From: an uncultured Bacteroidia bacterium
Lineage (GTDB): Bacteria > Bacteroidota > Bacteroidia > Bacteroidales > UBA932
NCBI GenBank assembly: GCA_902774155.1
Contig: CACYHF010000007.1
Span: 33,101-97,100, forward strand
DNA: 64,000 bases
Reading direction: 5' to 3'
The stretch's first letter is position 1, and each line of letters starts with the position of its first letter. Of the stretch, positions 27,031 through 36,843 are shown one piece after another. The notes under the pieces were generated by a model. It saw only the letters and a list, made by a program, of their open reading frames with translations, did no database searches and had not been told where the DNA came from. The position numbers and the translations under genes are program-made.

Positions 27031-28980
27031 ATGGCAGATCCTAAATTAATTTCCAAGATTCCGGAAGGACCGCTCAAGGATAAATGGTCCAAGCGTAAAA
27101 GCTCTATCCGGGTGGTTTCTCCCAACAACAAGCGCAAACTGGAAGTGATTGTGGTGGGTACCGGTCTTGGCGGTGCATCGGCCGCTGCATCTCTGGGTGA
27201 GATGGGCTACAACGTCAAGATTTTCTGCATCAGCGACTCCCCCCGTCGTGCACACTCCATCGCTGCACAAGGTGGTATCAACGCTGCCAAGAACTACCAG
27301 AACGACAATGACTCCGTTTCCCGTCTGTTCTTCGACACCGTGAAAGGTGGTGACTACCGCAGCCGCGAAGCCAATGTGTATCGTCTGGCAGAAGTGAGCG
27401 CCGCCATTATTGACCAGTGCGTGGCACAGGGTGTTCCTTTTGCCCGTGAATACGGCGGTTATCTGGCCAACCGTTCTTTCGGTGGTGTGCAGGTGAGCCG
27501 TACGTTCTATGCCCGTGGTCAAACCGGTCAGCAGCTGCTGTTGGGTGCCTATGCTTCCCTGAACAAGGAAATTGCTGCCGGCACCGTGAAGAGCTATCCC
27601 CGTCACGAGATGTTGGATCTGGTGATTATCAACGGGGAAGCCAAGGGTATCATTGCCCGCAATCTGGTAACCGGTGAAATCGAGCGTTTCGGCGCCCACG
27701 CCGTGGTACTGGCCACAGGTGGTTATGGAAATACCTATTTCCTCTCCACCAACGCTATGAATTCCAACGGATCGGCCGCTATGCAGGCATACCGCAAGGG
27801 TGCTTTCTTTGCCAATCCCTGCTTCGCCCAGATCCACCCCACCTGTATCCCTGTTCACGGAGACCAGCAGTGCAAACTCACCCTTATGTCCGAGTCCCTG
27901 CGTAACGACGGCCGTATCTGGGTTCCCAAGAAGATGGAAGACGTGATGAAACTGCGTACCCATCAGATCAAACCTTCCCAGATTCCGGAAGAAGACAGAG
28001 ATTACTATCTGGAGCGCCGTTATCCGGCCTTCGGTAACCTGGTTCCGCGTGACGTGGCTTCCCGCGCCGCCAAGGAGCGTTGCGATGCCGGTTACGGTGT
28101 GAACGAAACCGGCCTGGCCGTGTTCCTGGATTTTGCCGACGCCATCAAGCGTCTGGGTCACCAGAGAGTGGAAGAGCGCTACGGTAACCTCTTCCAGATG
28201 TATGAGAAGATCACTTCTTCTTCCCCTTGGGAGGAACCGATGATGATCTATCCGGCCATTCACTATACCATGGGAGGCTTGTGGGTAGACTATGATCTTC
28301 AGACCACCATCCCCGGCCTGTTCGCCATCGGCGAAGCCAACTTCTCGGACCACGGCGGCAACCGTCTGGGTGCATCGGCCCTGATGCAGGGTCTGGCCGA
28401 CGGTTATTTCATCCTGCCTTACACCATCGGCGATTATCTTTCCCATAAGTTCTCAGAGCCCAAGACGGATACCAACGCCCCTGAATTCGCAGAGGCCGAA
28501 AAGAAGGTGGAAGAGCGCATTGCCAAGATCTTCGCCGTCAAGGGTACGGAAACCGTGGACAGCATCCACAAGAAGCTGGGCCACATCATGTGGGAATATG
28601 TAGGTATGGCCCGCAATGAGGAAGGCCTGAAGAAAGCCATCGTGGAAATTGGTAAGCTGCGGGATGAATTCTGGAAGACGGTGCGTGTTCCCGGTACCAA
28701 CGGAGAATTCAACCAGGAACTGGAAAAAGCCCTGCGTCTGGTAGATTTCTTTGATATCGGTGAACTGATGGCCCGTGATGCTCTTAATCGCCGGGAATCC
28801 TGTGGTGGTCACTTCCGCGAGGAAATGCAGACCGAAGACGGAGAAACCAAGCGCGACGACGAGAACTTTATGTATGTAGCCGCCTGGGAATACAAAGGCG
28901 AGGGCAAGGAACCCGAACTGCATAAGGAAGACCTCGTATACGAGAATATCAAGATTGTCACCCGTAACTATAAAGACTAA
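27031..28980 (+). CDS. frdA: Fumarate reductase/succinate dehydrogenase flavoprotein subunit
   Basis: FAD-carrying catalytic subunit interconverting fumarate and succinate; in anaerobic Bacteroidales it serves fumarate respiration and succinate formation. It is 649 residues, typical of the Bacteroidota/epsilon type. The FAD dinucleotide motif [15 protein letters not shown] lies near residue 41, the flavinylation motif [15 protein letters not shown] near 82, and substrate-site residues in HPTCIPVHG and in [16 protein letters not shown]. The C-terminal region contains [12 protein letters not shown]. Codons are strongly biased to CGT, GGT and ACC, suggesting high expression. frdB follows 8 nt after the stop codon. 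Confidence 0.97.
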   Translation: MADPKLISKIPEGPLKDKWSKRKSSIRVVSPNNKRKLEVIVVGTGLGGASAAASLGEMGYNVKIFCISDSPRRAHSIAAQGGINAAKNYQNDNDSVSRLFFDTVKGGDYRSREANVYRLAEVSAAIIDQCVAQGVPFAREYGGYLANRSFGGVQVSRTFYARGQTGQQLLLGAYASLNKEIAAGTVKSYPRHEMLDLVIINGEAKGIIARNLVTGEIERFGAHAVVLATGGYGNTYFLSTNAMNSNGSAAMQAYRKGAFFANPCFAQIHPTCIPVHGDQQCKLTLMSESLRNDGRIWVPKKMEDVMKLRTHQIKPSQIPEEDRDYYLERRYPAFGNLVPRDVASRAAKERCDAGYGVNETGLAVFLDFADAIKRLGHQRVEERYGNLFQMYEKITSSSPWEEPMMIYPAIHYTMGGLWVDYDLQTTIPGLFAIGEANFSDHGGNRLGASALMQGLADGYFILPYTIGDYLSHKFSEPKTDTNAPEFAEAEKKVEERIAKIFAVKGTETVDSIHKKLGHIMWEYVGMARNEEGLKKAIVEIGKLRDEFWKTVRVPGTNGEFNQELEKALRLVDFFDIGELMARDALNRRESCGGHFREEMQTEDGETKRDDENFMYVAAWEYKGEGKEPELHKEDLVYENIKIVTRNYKD

Positions 28981-28988
28981 TCCCGACT

Positions 28989-29678
28989 ATGGAATATAAT
29001 GTGAAAGTATGGCGTCAGAAGAACGCCAAAGCAAAAGGCCATTTCGAGACCTACCACGTTACGGATGTGGAGGAAGATGCATCGTTCATTGCCTTCGACC
29101 ACGACTGCCGCGAAGGTATCTGCGGTGCGTGCTCCCTGTATGTGGACGGCCGCGCCCACGGTCCGGACGACCAGGTAACCACCTGTCAGCTGTTCATGCG
29201 TCATTTCAAGCCCGGTGCCACCATTACCGTGGAACCCTGGCGCAGCGGCGCTTTCCCGGTGATCAAAGACCTGGTAGTGGATCGTACTGCCTTCGATAAG
29301 ATCATGCAGGCCGGCGGTTTCATCACCGTCCGTGCCGGCAGTGCCCAGGATGGTAACGCTATCCTGATCCCGCACGACGACGCAGAACTGTCTATGGATG
29401 CTGCAGCCTGCGTAGGTTGCGGTGCCTGTGTGGCTACTTGTAAGAATGGATCGGCCATGCTGTTCGTGGCAGCCCGCGTGAGCTCCCTGGCCCTGCTGCC
29501 GCAGGGTAGGCCGGAAGCCGCCCGCCGCGCCCGCGCTATGGTGGCCAAGATGGATGAACTGGGCTTCGGTAACTGTACCAATACCCGCGCCTGCGAGATG
29601 GAGTGCCCGAAGCACGTGACCATCGACCACATCGCCCGCCTGAACCGCGAATACCTGAAAGCCAAATTCAGCGAGTAA
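28989..29678 (+). CDS. frdB: Fumarate reductase/succinate dehydrogenase iron-sulfur subunit, with internal deletion
   Basis: Carries electrons between the quinone site and FrdA through three Fe-S clusters. It is 229 residues, against about 250 expected. The [2Fe-2S] ligands are in [12 protein letters not shown] plus the Cys of VTTCQLF. The [4Fe-4S] and [3Fe-4S] ligands are in [15 protein letters not shown] and [12 protein letters not shown]. Between residues 33 and 34 ([14 protein letters not shown]) the ferredoxin-fold helix and connector that normally read like LEMLDxLNEQL are missing, about 20 residues, in frame. The rest matches the family closely. Whether the protein folds, or the deletion is an error, is open. 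No cytochrome b subunit gene adjoins. Confidence 0.93.
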   Translation: MEYNVKVWRQKNAKAKGHFETYHVTDVEEDASFIAFDHDCREGICGACSLYVDGRAHGPDDQVTTCQLFMRHFKPGATITVEPWRSGAFPVIKDLVVDRTAFDKIMQAGGFITVRAGSAQDGNAILIPHDDAELSMDAAACVGCGACVATCKNGSAMLFVAARVSSLALLPQGRPEAARRARAMVAKMDELGFGNCTNTRACEMECPKHVTIDHIARLNREYLKAKFSE

Positions 29679-29699
29679 GCAAGAGCACAATATTAAAAC

Positions 29700-29740
29700 A
29701 GAATACCCGGAGATTCAGTCTCCGGGTATTCTATTTTTTA
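29700..29740. terminator. Strong bidirectional hairpin terminator
   Basis: A 14-bp perfect stem (29700-29713 with 29719-29732, loop TTCAG) followed by ATTTTTTA on the plus strand. The minus strand also runs into T-rich sequence. It ends frdAB and the convergent PorV-like gene. Confidence 0.85.
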
Positions 29741-29751
29741 TGGAATACAGT

Positions 29752-30627
29752 TTAGAAGCTGTAGTTCAGGCTGAATCCCAAGGAATTTCCTAAGACTTTT
29801 GAAGCCGTGATCCAGGTGGCATCCAGCCGGACGCCCCAGTATTGGACACCCAAACCTACGGAAGCATAGGTAGGGATGGCTTTTTGGGCGTCTCCGTAAT
29901 GGAAACCGGCGCGGATAAAGGCAATGTCCTTGAAACCGTATTCGGCCCCGATACCGGCCATTATGGCACCGGCAAAGAGATAATCCACCTCTGCGCTGGC
30001 CTGGAAACCGCCGATATGATAGGCGGCCCCTACTTTTGCCATAGCGGGAAGAGGACTTCCTTTTATTTTACCGCCCAGGTTGGCTACTCCTACAGCTGCC
30101 CGTAAGCCGCCTTTGGAGAAAGTGGCATTGATATCGGCCGCGACAGTACCTTCCTTTATGTTCTCATAATAATTGGCTGAAACATAGCGCAGGGTAACAC
30201 CCACCGCCAGCGGATCGATGATTCGATAAGCGAATCCGGCTCCCAGCGTGAAACTGGAGGGCGTATAAGTACCCAGCGGTTTTCCCACGGCACTTATCAC
30301 ATCGAAGGGCTTTTCCATGCAATATTTGCCTCCCAGGGCCACGGCGAATTTGCCGAAGCGGTAATAACCGCTGGCGTTGATGAGTTTCAGGGCCGATGTA
30401 GAAGGTGCCCAGGACCAGAAATTAGCACCGAAGGCTGCCGTCCGATGCGTCATGGCCGATGTAGCCATATTGTCGTCCAGGGTGAAAGCGCCCTTTTCCA
30501 GGGCGATGCCGGTGCCGCCCATGGCAGCCGTGCGGGCATCGGAGGGAATGTTCAAAAAGGGAACCGCCTGGGCGAAAACACCGGTGCAGATACCCAGAAA
30601 CAGGATAGAGGCAATGATTTTTCTCAT
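29752..30627 (-). CDS. PorV/PorQ-like outer-membrane barrel protein
   Basis: A 291-residue exported protein with signal ending GVFAQ. The N-terminus of the mature part, VPFLNIPSDARTAAMGGTGIAL, is the start typical of PorV/PorQ-family barrels. Amphipathic strands follow, and it ends in Phe (GFSLNYSF). PorV-type proteins shuttle T9SS cargo from the translocon to the attachment complex. The gene lies 13 nt after a subtilase with a T9SS sorting domain, in the same operon, supporting a secretion-linked role. Whether it is the general PorV/PorQ or a dedicated paralogue cannot be decided. Confidence 0.8.
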   Translation of the reverse strand: MRKIIASILFLGICTGVFAQAVPFLNIPSDARTAAMGGTGIALEKGAFTLDDNMATSAMTHRTAAFGANFWSWAPSTSALKLINASGYYRFGKFAVALGGKYCMEKPFDVISAVGKPLGTYTPSSFTLGAGFAYRIIDPLAVGVTLRYVSANYYENIKEGTVAADINATFSKGGLRAAVGVANLGGKIKGSPLPAMAKVGAAYHIGGFQASAEVDYLFAGAIMAGIGAEYGFKDIAFIRAGFHYGDAQKAIPTYASVGLGVQYWGVRLDATWITASKVLGNSLGFSLNYSF

Positions 30628-30640
30628 GATGGTTTCCCTT

Positions 30641-32938
30641 TTAAAGTTTCATGATAGCTGCGCGGTAATTAATGCCATTCCCGTCCACTACCACCGTATA
30701 TAAACCGCTGGCAAGACTGCTCACATTCAGGCGGTAAGGTTGATAAAGACCTGCCTGGATGCTTTCTTCCAGCACCTTGGAACCCGCCTGATTATAGAAC
30801 TGGATCAGGAAGGTTCCATCCTGGGTAGGACGAACGGTCATGTAATCCGTTACCGGGTTGGGATACAAATCTACCGGAAGGGAGGTATTCCGGTTCAATA
30901 GCGAAAAACTGCTTTTTACCGTTTCACCGTGAGCATCCATAGCTGTAACGGCTACGGCTGTCTGGCCATAAGTGAGAGCCTTGATGGTAAGTGTATTGTT
31001 GGAAACAGTGGCCGATGCAGTACTTCCGGTTTCCACTTGCGTCACATAGGAAAGGACTTCCCCATCCGGATCGGTGAAGTATTTGGTAAGGTCGAGGGTG
31101 CGGGTTTCGTTGGTTTCGGCATCCAGTACCTGGTTTTCCAGGGATTTGACCAGTTTGGGAGCGTGGTTGGGTTCAATGGTAAACTCTAAATTCAGGGAGG
31201 CCTCGAACGGCGTTCCTTTTCCTACCACGGCACCAGCCAGATAAGTTCCGGACTCTCCATTCAGGGCGTTTACCTTGAAAAGAAGGTCGTTTCCGTTAAC
31301 GCTTACGTCCACAATGGGTGTACGGCTGTACGTTTCAATCGAAAGCAAACCATCGTCGTTTCCGTGAATGGCATAAGTGATCTGGGTCTTTTCATGGGAT
31401 TTGAAATGGAAGTTTCCACTGTAATCCGTGGTGAAAGTAACGGGTTCACGTCCCTTATAGGTAAAGGAACCGTAGGCGTCCAGGCGACCGCCGGGAGAGG
31501 TTTTATCCCTCATATTCAACACCCCGTATTTAGCACCCCAGATGAGCTTTTCTTTTAGCTCTTCGGCCGTGAATCCGGGTCCGCCATAATAGGACAACAG
31601 CAGGGCCGCTACGCCGGATACGCAGGGTGCAGCCTGTGAAGTTCCGGCCATCCAGGCATAACCGCCCGGTATGGGTCCTAAGATCATCTGTTCGGCCGAT
31701 TCTTCTCCTCCGCCGGGAGCCCAAATATCAATCCAGTCGCCGTAATTGGAATAATCCGTAACGGTATTGTTGTGTTGGAAGGCGCCAACGGCCACCACAC
31801 GGTTATAGGAAGCGGGCGTGCCCCATTTCCAACCGTTATTGCCGGCCGAGAAAATAACCAGGCCGCCTTTCATGGGACCTACCTGTTTTCCGGTCTCATC
31901 TATACCGGCATAATCAATGAAATAGTCTATGGCAGACCGGCTGGAGGAAGGCTTAATATCATATTCCTTCGACGCTTTTTTTGCCTCTTCTTCTGAAGAG
32001 TAAGTGTTTCCCCAACTATTATTGACAATACAGGCTCCGTTATCGGCCGCCCAAACAATGGCTGCGGAGGTATTTCCGTTCAAAGAGGAAGTTTTTCCGT
32101 CACTGGCAGCGCAGGACATTATGCGTACGCCGCCGGTTCCGTCCGATCCTCCGGCAACACTGCATACGCCAATCTTATTATTGTTGATGGCGCCGATAAT
32201 ACCGGCTACATTGGTGCCGTGGTTTCCGGCAGGGATATCCAGGGGATCATATCCTTCGATGAAACTTTGGCTGCCGCCTTCTCCGGGTTCCAGGACAACG
32301 CCCGAGAGATCTTCGTGATAGAGATCCACGCCGGTGTCCACTACGGCCACCATAATGTCTTTACTGCCGGTGGTATACTGCTCCCATACGGGAACTACGT
32401 TGATATCGCTTCCTTTCTTGAAACCGGAACCCAGCGTTCCGTCGTTTTCCAGGAACCAGCAATAGCGGGCGTTGGAATCATTGAAATAATCAAATGCCTG
32501 CTGCTCCTGGATACGGGGCCTTTCTACGGCCAGGACGCCCGGCAAACGGAAAAAATCTTCAATTTCGGCATCCGCTTTGGTCTCCGGCAGTTCTTCACTG
32601 TAATGGATCCGATACCAGCGATGCAGGCCGGCGGCGCGGTGACGCGCTTCAAATTTCCCCGCTTCCGGGAATACCCGTTCGAAGGAATCCACCTGCAGGA
32701 GAGAAGCCAGGGCATTGAAATCGGCCGATTTGGTGCTGGTGGGGCTTTGGGCCTGTTCCAGCGCCGAAATCAGGTTATCGTCCAATTGCAAGATGATCTC
32801 TCCGGGAACGAAGAAACGGTCTGCGTCAGGAGCCTCTTCCGACTCCGTTACGGCCGGAATCTCTTCTTTTACCTGCTTACAGGAAAATACGCTTGCCAGC
32901 GTGAGCAGGGATGCGATAAAAAGGAAGCTTTTTTTCAT
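30641..32938 (-). CDS. S8 (subtilisin-like) serine protease with T9SS type A sorting domain
   Basis: A 765-residue surface or secreted protease. The order is signal MKKSFLFIASLLTLASVFSC with a lipobox Cys; a fervidolysin-like propeptide (FFVPGEIILQLDDN onward); a peptidase S8 domain with the triad in VVDTGVDLYHEDL (Asp), GNHGTNVAGIIGA (His) and MAGTSQAAPCVSGVAALL (Ser); a cadherin/Ig-like segment (PKLVKSLENQVLDAETNETR onward); and a C-terminal T9SS domain beginning LYPNPVTDYMTV and ending YRAAIMKL. The ATG at 32938 is chosen over an upstream in-frame start because it begins the signal peptide. The combination of a lipoprotein signal and a T9SS tail is unusual. Confidence 0.92.
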   Translation of the reverse strand: MKKSFLFIASLLTLASVFSCKQVKEEIPAVTESEEAPDADRFFVPGEIILQLDDNLISALEQAQSPTSTKSADFNALASLLQVDSFERVFPEAGKFEARHRAAGLHRWYRIHYSEELPETKADAEIEDFFRLPGVLAVERPRIQEQQAFDYFNDSNARYCWFLENDGTLGSGFKKGSDINVVPVWEQYTTGSKDIMVAVVDTGVDLYHEDLSGVVLEPGEGGSQSFIEGYDPLDIPAGNHGTNVAGIIGAINNNKIGVCSVAGGSDGTGGVRIMSCAASDGKTSSLNGNTSAAIVWAADNGACIVNNSWGNTYSSEEEAKKASKEYDIKPSSSRSAIDYFIDYAGIDETGKQVGPMKGGLVIFSAGNNGWKWGTPASYNRVVAVGAFQHNNTVTDYSNYGDWIDIWAPGGGEESAEQMILGPIPGGYAWMAGTSQAAPCVSGVAALLLSYYGGPGFTAEELKEKLIWGAKYGVLNMRDKTSPGGRLDAYGSFTYKGREPVTFTTDYSGNFHFKSHEKTQITYAIHGNDDGLLSIETYSRTPIVDVSVNGNDLLFKVNALNGESGTYLAGAVVGKGTPFEASLNLEFTIEPNHAPKLVKSLENQVLDAETNETRTLDLTKYFTDPDGEVLSYVTQVETGSTASATVSNNTLTIKALTYGQTAVAVTAMDAHGETVKSSFSLLNRNTSLPVDLYPNPVTDYMTVRPTQDGTFLIQFYNQAGSKVLEESIQAGLYQPYRLNVSSLASGLYTVVVDGNGINYRAAIMKL

Positions 32939-32950
32939 AGGTTTATTAGT

Positions 32951-32986
32951 AGCGCAAAAGAGACCCACCTCAGACAGTGGGTCTCT
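32951..32986 (-). terminator. Intrinsic terminator after the surface lipoprotein gene
   Basis: A 10-bp stem (32959-32968 with 32977-32986, loop 8 nt) followed on the minus strand by TTTTGCGC. It ends the susCD-lipoprotein unit before the protease operon. Confidence 0.7.
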
Positions 32987-33006
32987 CGTTGCGCAAAATC
33001 AAGTGT

Positions 33007-35166
33007 TTACTTGAGCGTTATGATCTGCAGTTCGGCTTCTTTGTCGGCCTTCTTGCAGCCACTCAGGTTCACCATACGGACCGTCTTGGCGCTCTGGAGC
33101 TTGGTTCCACGGTTGGCAGTGCCAATCTTGTCGTAGTTGTTGGCAAGGACACCGTAACCGGCAACAGTAGCCTTCTCCTGGTAGCGACTGAACTGACCGT
33201 TAAGGTTACCCACGGAAGAAGTTTCGTCGGAGACCTTGATGCCCCAGAAGTAGTACACCTTGGCCAGCCAGCCCAGATCGGTGATATAGTAGCACAGACC
33301 AGACAGGTTCACACCGGAGTAGCGGTTCACGAAGGCGATGTAACCATCTTCGGTGATACCGCCGATCAGGCTGTTGGCCTGACCATACCGGGTATCAGTG
33401 TCAGGATCCCAAGGATACACGCCCGTCTCATACTCAGCACCCTGATAGGTGATAGGAGTCTCCAGGTTCTGACCGGCCAGGAAGAGGAGACCATAGCTGC
33501 TGTCCCAGGTAGCATAAAGCTCATCTACCAGACCCAGGGTGCCATAGTAACCGGAAAGGTTGGTGATCTTCACCACATGTTCACCGGTTTCTTCGTCCTG
33601 GCCAACATAATCGATAGTGGTGGTGTATTCATATACAGCGCCATCTTCACCATAGTCGTTGGAGTACATATCCCAGGTACCTACATAGTAGCCCAGGTTG
33701 GCACCGTCCACGTCGTCAAGGGTGTAGTTGTCCTTGCCATACTCCTCAGCCTGGTACATTTCGTTGGCAGTACCGAAGTTATAGGTTACGTTGCCTTCCT
33801 CATCCATGCTGAATACGCTCAGGATAATGTAGAAGGTGGGGAATTCATCGTCGTTCTCGAAGGAGACGAAACCCTTCTTCACATTTACGTAGAGGTCGTT
33901 GCCCATGAACTGGAGACCGGTGGTCTGCTCGTTATCCACATCGCTGATTTCGGAACCTTCCTTCAGAAGCTCGGGAACAGGGGCTGTGAAAGCGAGGCAC
34001 TGGTCTTCGCCGAAGTAATCGGCAATGTAATAGGTGGTGGTGAGACCCTGGTTTTCCTTGGCGTTCACGTCGAAGTTGCCATCCTCGTCCAGTTTGGCGT
34101 TATCCAGATAGGAGGCGTCGTAACGCATATTGGCTTCAAACTCATAAGGATAAGAAGCGTCGTTGGACAGCATCCAGGATTCTGCATAGCCTTCATACAG
34201 GGCGCTGGAAGCACCGAAGAATTTTTCGCCGTTGTAGTCGGTCTTGCGGACGAAACCATCGGCGATGAAGATATCGACGGAATCACCGAAGCTGTAGCCG
34301 GAACCAGCCTTGTCCTCCTTGGAGAAGAAGTACCAGGAAGCCAGATAGAATCCGCCGTTTCCGTCGTAGTAAGGACGGGTGTAACCCTGGGCATTATAGG
34401 CATAGTCCTCAACGCTGGCGTAACCATTACGCTGCATCATTTCATCGGTATAATCATAAACGTCGCGGAAGAAAGACTCGGCGTCGCCGTAATACACTTT
34501 GTAGCCGTCAGTGTTAGTATAACCCATATAGTGCATGGGGATGCGGAGGAAGTTGGTCTCGGTGTCCCAGTAGAACACATAGTCCTGCACATCGTAGGTG
34601 GGGCCGGTGTCATGGCCGAAGCACTTCTCGATTTTGCACAGGCGGGTGTGGCTGTCGATATCCTGATACCAAAGTGTCATCTTGGTCTCGACCTCACCCC
34701 ACCAGTCTTCGGTCAGGGTGCCGGTTCCGAACTTCTGCCAGGCGGCCGGGATGGAAGCGATGAAGTTGTATTCAGAGCTGCCATAAGGCGTGGTATCGCT
34801 GGTAATGGTGAGATTGAAAGAATATTCCACTTCCTCTTCCAGGCTGGCCGGCTGGAAGGTAATGTTCAGGACGGCCGTAGCGGCACCGGCGTCAAAGGTG
34901 ACGCTGGAAGGAACCGTAAAGAGGGAGGGGGAGGTGCTGGAGATGGAGGCCGTGAGGGAACCGGCGGTTTGAACACGCTTGACACCCACGGAGATAACAC
35001 CCTCGTTTCCCTTCAGATTAACAGTAGTGGGCTGGTTGGGTGCAAAGAACACCTCAGCGTTACCCACGGCGGGAGCGGGCTGATATTCAGGAGCCTTCTT
35101 GGTGCAAGAAGCCAGACCGAGAACCAGCGCAGCTGCAATAGCCAGATATTTAATGGTATTTTTCAT
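33007..35166 (-). CDS. SusCD-associated surface lipoprotein of unknown function
   Basis: A 719-residue lipoprotein with signal MKNTIKYLAIAAALVLGLASC. Residues 30-140 form an Ig/BACON-like beta domain (VEVFFAPNQPTTVNLKGNEG type). The remainder is rich in Tyr, Trp, Asp and Gly with no enzyme motif I recognise. It directly follows susD (32-nt gap), the position that SusE/SusF-like glycan-binding or other surface lipoproteins take in such operons. Binding of the locus ligand is therefore a reasonable guess. No glycoside hydrolase or protease is in the operon, so the ligand is unknown. Confidence 0.65.
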   Translation of the reverse strand: MKNTIKYLAIAAALVLGLASCTKKAPEYQPAPAVGNAEVFFAPNQPTTVNLKGNEGVISVGVKRVQTAGSLTASISSTSPSLFTVPSSVTFDAGAATAVLNITFQPASLEEEVEYSFNLTITSDTTPYGSSEYNFIASIPAAWQKFGTGTLTEDWWGEVETKMTLWYQDIDSHTRLCKIEKCFGHDTGPTYDVQDYVFYWDTETNFLRIPMHYMGYTNTDGYKVYYGDAESFFRDVYDYTDEMMQRNGYASVEDYAYNAQGYTRPYYDGNGGFYLASWYFFSKEDKAGSGYSFGDSVDIFIADGFVRKTDYNGEKFFGASSALYEGYAESWMLSNDASYPYEFEANMRYDASYLDNAKLDEDGNFDVNAKENQGLTTTYYIADYFGEDQCLAFTAPVPELLKEGSEISDVDNEQTTGLQFMGNDLYVNVKKGFVSFENDDEFPTFYIILSVFSMDEEGNVTYNFGTANEMYQAEEYGKDNYTLDDVDGANLGYYVGTWDMYSNDYGEDGAVYEYTTTIDYVGQDEETGEHVVKITNLSGYYGTLGLVDELYATWDSSYGLLFLAGQNLETPITYQGAEYETGVYPWDPDTDTRYGQANSLIGGITEDGYIAFVNRYSGVNLSGLCYYITDLGWLAKVYYFWGIKVSDETSSVGNLNGQFSRYQEKATVAGYGVLANNYDKIGTANRGTKLQSAKTVRMVNLSGCKKADKEAELQIITLK

Positions 35167-35198
35167 ATATAGTCTCTTTTACTAATGCTGAAAAAACA

Positions 35199-36830
35199 TT
35201 ACTTGGGATCTGCATAGCGGCCCACAGGGCTGGGACCGGTAACAGTGGCGGTAGGATCCGGGTTGTTCTGGGTCTTCAGCGTAGGATTGGCTTCCAGTTC
35301 GAACAGCGGAATCACGAAGTTCCAGTTAGGCTTGATGTCCTTGCAGTTGATCTTGAAGATATCGGCGGGGGCATTGGTGCCTTCGTAGTTCTGGATGATG
35401 CCGGGCTTGATACGCTTGGCGTTGGGGAAACCCCAACCTTCACCCCAGAACTCGATGCGCTCCTGCTTGAGCACCTCGATCTGGAAAGCGCGGGCATCGC
35501 TGGTCTGGAAGGAGTAGTCGGGCTGACGGTAGTTCTGCATAAAGTTGGTGAGCAGGGCCAGACCGGCGGCAACACCCTGGGACATACCCACGGCTTCGGC
35601 CTCGATCAGGTACATTTCCTCTACGCGCATAATGGGCACATCCACGGCGCCACCCACGGAGTAGGTTTCCCAGTCTCCATCGCGGCAACGGAACTTCAGG
35701 GAAAGATAAGCGGGAGCTTCTTCGATGTAAGCTTCGTCGCGGCTGGTCTGATACGGATAGTAGTCATACTTCTGGGGATCCAGGAAGCTGTACTTGCGGA
35801 AGTCGTTGTCGGCGATGCTGTCGTACAGGGAACGGTCGATGCTGGGACGGGTGAGGGAAGAATAACCCCAGTCGGCTTCACCGGAAATCCAGCCGATGAA
35901 GTTGGCCAGGTTTTGCATTTCCTCGGCGGCATACTGGGTATACCACATCCAGGCCTGGTTGGCGGTGTTGAAGCCGCTGTTCACGTCGTTCCACTGGGCG
36001 GCGGTGACGGGACTGCCACCAAAGGTGTCAATGGCCAGACGGGCATACTTGGCAGCGTTGGCGTAGTCCTCATCCCACATATGAACCTTGGCGCGGATAC
36101 CGTAGACGGTGGCCAGGGTGGGGAACAGGCGGTTGGTGTTGTCGAACTTGGACAGGCATTCCTCTGCAATCTGAAGGTCGGAGAGCATGAAATCGATGGC
36201 CTCCTGGTGGCTCATACGGGGATTGGTCTTGGCGGCTTCGGCGTCCGTATTCTCGTCTACGCGGGTAACGGTGAGGCCCAGGACGTTGGAACAATCGGTA
36301 TAGATGTTGGCCACGGGCTCGTACATGACGGTGAGCATGTAGTAGTCGAAGGCGCGGCAGGCATAGGCCATACCGGCATAACCACGTACAGCGTCGGTGA
36401 CACCTTCAGCGTCCAGATCCACGGCGCCGATGATATCGTTGGCGCTCTTGATGAACTGGTAGTTGGTGAACCAGGGCAGATAAGCGAAATAGCTGTTGTC
36501 GCCGAAGTTACGGTCGAAGGTGTTGTAGTTACGATACCAGTCGTAACCGGAGTTGGAGCCCAGCGGGTACATATCGCCCAGGAGCTCGGTGAAAGCAATC
36601 ATGAACTGCGGGAAGGCCATATCGGTTTCGTGAACCTGCTCGCCGTATACCAGATAACCTTCGGACATCTGGGCGGGGATACCATTCACGGAAGCTTCCA
36701 TGGCGCTGGGAGACTCGGCGATCTGAGCAGACGTAGCGTAGCTGGTCATGGGCACGGACTCCTTGATGCAGCTTGTCAGTGCCAGGGCAGGCACGGCAAG
36801 GATAGCGAGAATCTTCGTAATATTTTTCAT
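35199..36830 (-). CDS. SusD/RagB-family nutrient-binding lipoprotein (locus 3)
   Basis: A surface lipoprotein of about 543 residues that forms the lid of the neighbouring SusC transporter. The signal MKNITKILAILAVPALALTSC has a clear lipobox. The TPR-like helical core is visible (GYAGMAYACRAFDYYMLTVMY, EAIDFMLSDLQIAEECL). A C-terminal SusD stretch is present (LKQERIEFWGEGWGFPNAKR). The ATG at 36830 is preferred to the one at 36842 because it gives a conventional signal. It begins 13 nt after susC. The ligand is unknown. Confidence 0.93.
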   Translation of the reverse strand: MKNITKILAILAVPALALTSCIKESVPMTSYATSAQIAESPSAMEASVNGIPAQMSEGYLVYGEQVHETDMAFPQFMIAFTELLGDMYPLGSNSGYDWYRNYNTFDRNFGDNSYFAYLPWFTNYQFIKSANDIIGAVDLDAEGVTDAVRGYAGMAYACRAFDYYMLTVMYEPVANIYTDCSNVLGLTVTRVDENTDAEAAKTNPRMSHQEAIDFMLSDLQIAEECLSKFDNTNRLFPTLATVYGIRAKVHMWDEDYANAAKYARLAIDTFGGSPVTAAQWNDVNSGFNTANQAWMWYTQYAAEEMQNLANFIGWISGEADWGYSSLTRPSIDRSLYDSIADNDFRKYSFLDPQKYDYYPYQTSRDEAYIEEAPAYLSLKFRCRDGDWETYSVGGAVDVPIMRVEEMYLIEAEAVGMSQGVAAGLALLTNFMQNYRQPDYSFQTSDARAFQIEVLKQERIEFWGEGWGFPNAKRIKPGIIQNYEGTNAPADIFKINCKDIKPNWNFVIPLFELEANPTLKTQNNPDPTATVTGPSPVGRYADPK

Positions 36831-36843
36831 AACTGTACTCATA

